Assembly: GCA_902567495.1 (NCBI GenBank)
Contig: CACFMO010000004.1
Coordinates: 1-64,000 of the forward strand
Source of the DNA: an uncultured Pelagibacteraceae bacterium
GTDB lineage: Bacteria; Pseudomonadota; Alphaproteobacteria; Pelagibacterales; Pelagibacteraceae
Direction of reading: 5' to 3'
DNA length: 64,000 bases
Shown here: positions 63,416 through 64,000 of the stretch, in pieces
Layout of the letters: every line of letters starts with the position of its first letter
Numbering within the stretch: position 1 is the stretch's first letter
Made by a program: the position numbers and the translations under genes
Notes under the pieces: model-generated
The model's input: only the letters and a program-made list of their open reading frames with translations
Databases searched by the model: none
What the model was told of the DNA's origin: nothing

Positions 63416-64000
63416 TTACCAAAGATAGAAGAACGCGAAAATAAAAACCCAAACTAAATCCACAAAATGCCAATAAAGACCCAGTATTTCAATTGAAACG
63501 TAGTCTGATTTCATTGTTGTGAAAAATCCACGTCTACCTGTATCAAAATCTCCTCTGTAAACTTTTCTAGCAAAAATAAATAGAAATATTACACCTATTG
63601 ATACATGGGTGCCATGAAAACCGGTTATCATGAAAAAGTAAGATCCGAATTGACCAGCGCCGAAAGGATTTGACCATGGTCTCACGCCCTCGTGAATAAG
63701 TTTAGACCACTCAAAAGCTTGCATTCCCACAAAAATTAATCCACCAATGGCCGTGGCAAGAATAAGATGACCACACATTTTTCTGTTTTTTTCGTAACCA
63801 TACTTTACTGCTAAAGCCATAGTTCCACTACTCGTGATAAGAACAAAAGTCATTATTGCAATTAAGAGTAAAGGTACTGGCACTCCCATAAAATCTAATG
63901 AGAAAACATGGCTGGTGTTCGGCCAATCAACTACAGTTGATGCCCTTCCTTTCATGTAAGAAATTAAAAAACAACTAAATATAAAAGTATCGCTCAATAG
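63416..64000 (-). CDS. Cytochrome c oxidase subunit III (5' end outside window)
   Basis: About 194 residues visible. The ORF-track start is a TTG three bases from the edge and the frame stays open to base 64000, so the real start lies beyond. Seven-helix subunit III features: 'GVPVPLLLIAIMTFVLITSSGTMALAV', 'GMQAFEWSKLI', 'FFMITGFHGTHVSIGVIFL' and 'VSIEILGLYWHFVDLVWVFIFAFFYL'. It is part of an aa3-type terminal oxidase, whose subunits I and II are not in the window. The following genes on this strand are subunit IV, ctaB and ctaG. Confidence 0.93.
   Translation of the reverse strand, partial: LLSDTFIFSCFLISYMKGRASTVVDWPNTSHVFSLDFMGVPVPLLLIAIMTFVLITSSGTMALAVKYGYEKNRKMCGHLILATAIGGLIFVGMQAFEWSKLIHEGVRPWSNPFGAGQFGSYFFMITGFHGTHVSIGVIFLFIFARKVYRGDFDTGRRGFFTTMKSDYVSIEILGLYWHFVDLVWVFIFAFFYLW

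Overview
The window is a densely packed, very AT-rich stretch of an alphaproteobacterial chromosome. Gene content and style point to a free-living marine SAR11-type (Pelagibacterales) bacterium. The signs are near-zero intergenic space, many 1-25 bp gene overlaps, a CcrM-type methylase, a PetP/PetR-like regulatory pair, cytochrome bc1 and aa3-type oxidase genes, and a retinal (carotenoid cleavage) gene set. The taxonomic call is inference from gene content; no 16S gene or database search supports it here.

Layout. 0-2.6 kb: a lipid-linked sugar transfer pair (GT2 plus polytopic GT-C-like protein) with a perfect 245-bp direct repeat that fits a 2,152-bp tandem duplication cut by the window edge. 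2.6-6.8 kb: rpoD, dnaG and a YqeY-like gene (minus). 6.8-11.3 kb: carAB behind a clear promoter. 11.3-13.1 kb: zinc-ribbon protein, 2OG-Fe(II) oxygenase and ELM1-like protein (minus). 13.2-18 kb: guaC, trxB, two NAD(P)-binding proteins, an aminotransferase. 18-24.6 kb: uvrB, a FolM-like SDR, folB, uvrC, pgsA, a methyltransferase. 24.6-28 kb: ilvE facing a MarR/response regulator/histidine kinase operon, with a palindrome between them. 28-34.2 kb: lgt, midA-like, pgeF, prs, rplY, pth, ychF. 34.2-36.8 kb: bc1 operon petABC (minus), facing hemF-greA across two palindromes. 38-42 kb: CCA transferase, tRNA-Gln, ispE and a TPR protein (minus). 42-44.6 kb: family 4-like UDG, rnhB, ccrM. 44.6-46.7 kb: a frameshifted FAD monooxygenase and mutY.

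From 46.7 to 59.7 kb runs one long collinear plus-strand block: a DciA-like gene, a DsbA-like gene, a short SMC, ATP synthase F0 (atpI-B-E-F'-F), crtI-crtB-crtY-blh, ispH, thrB, rnhA and a rhodanese. The retinal genes sit directly downstream of the F0 genes, so machinery that makes the chromophore of a light-driven proton pump is next to the machinery that uses the proton gradient. crtB, crtY and blh are each broken by a single extra T in a T6 run, while crtI is intact. The window closes with a minus-strand block of cytochrome oxidase genes (coxC partial, subunit IV, ctaB, ctaG), a 57-codon gene missed by the ORF track, thrC and a peroxiredoxin.

The main points to check are the three T6 frameshifts in the retinal pathway, the hinge-poor SMC, the tandem duplication at the left edge, the CcrM promoter with GANTC sites, the palindromes between petABC and hemF and upstream of the MarR gene, and the small CxxC membrane protein beside ctaG. 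There is no intergenic stretch over 300 bases. I saw no CRISPR array, insertion sequence, rRNA gene or recognisable riboswitch.
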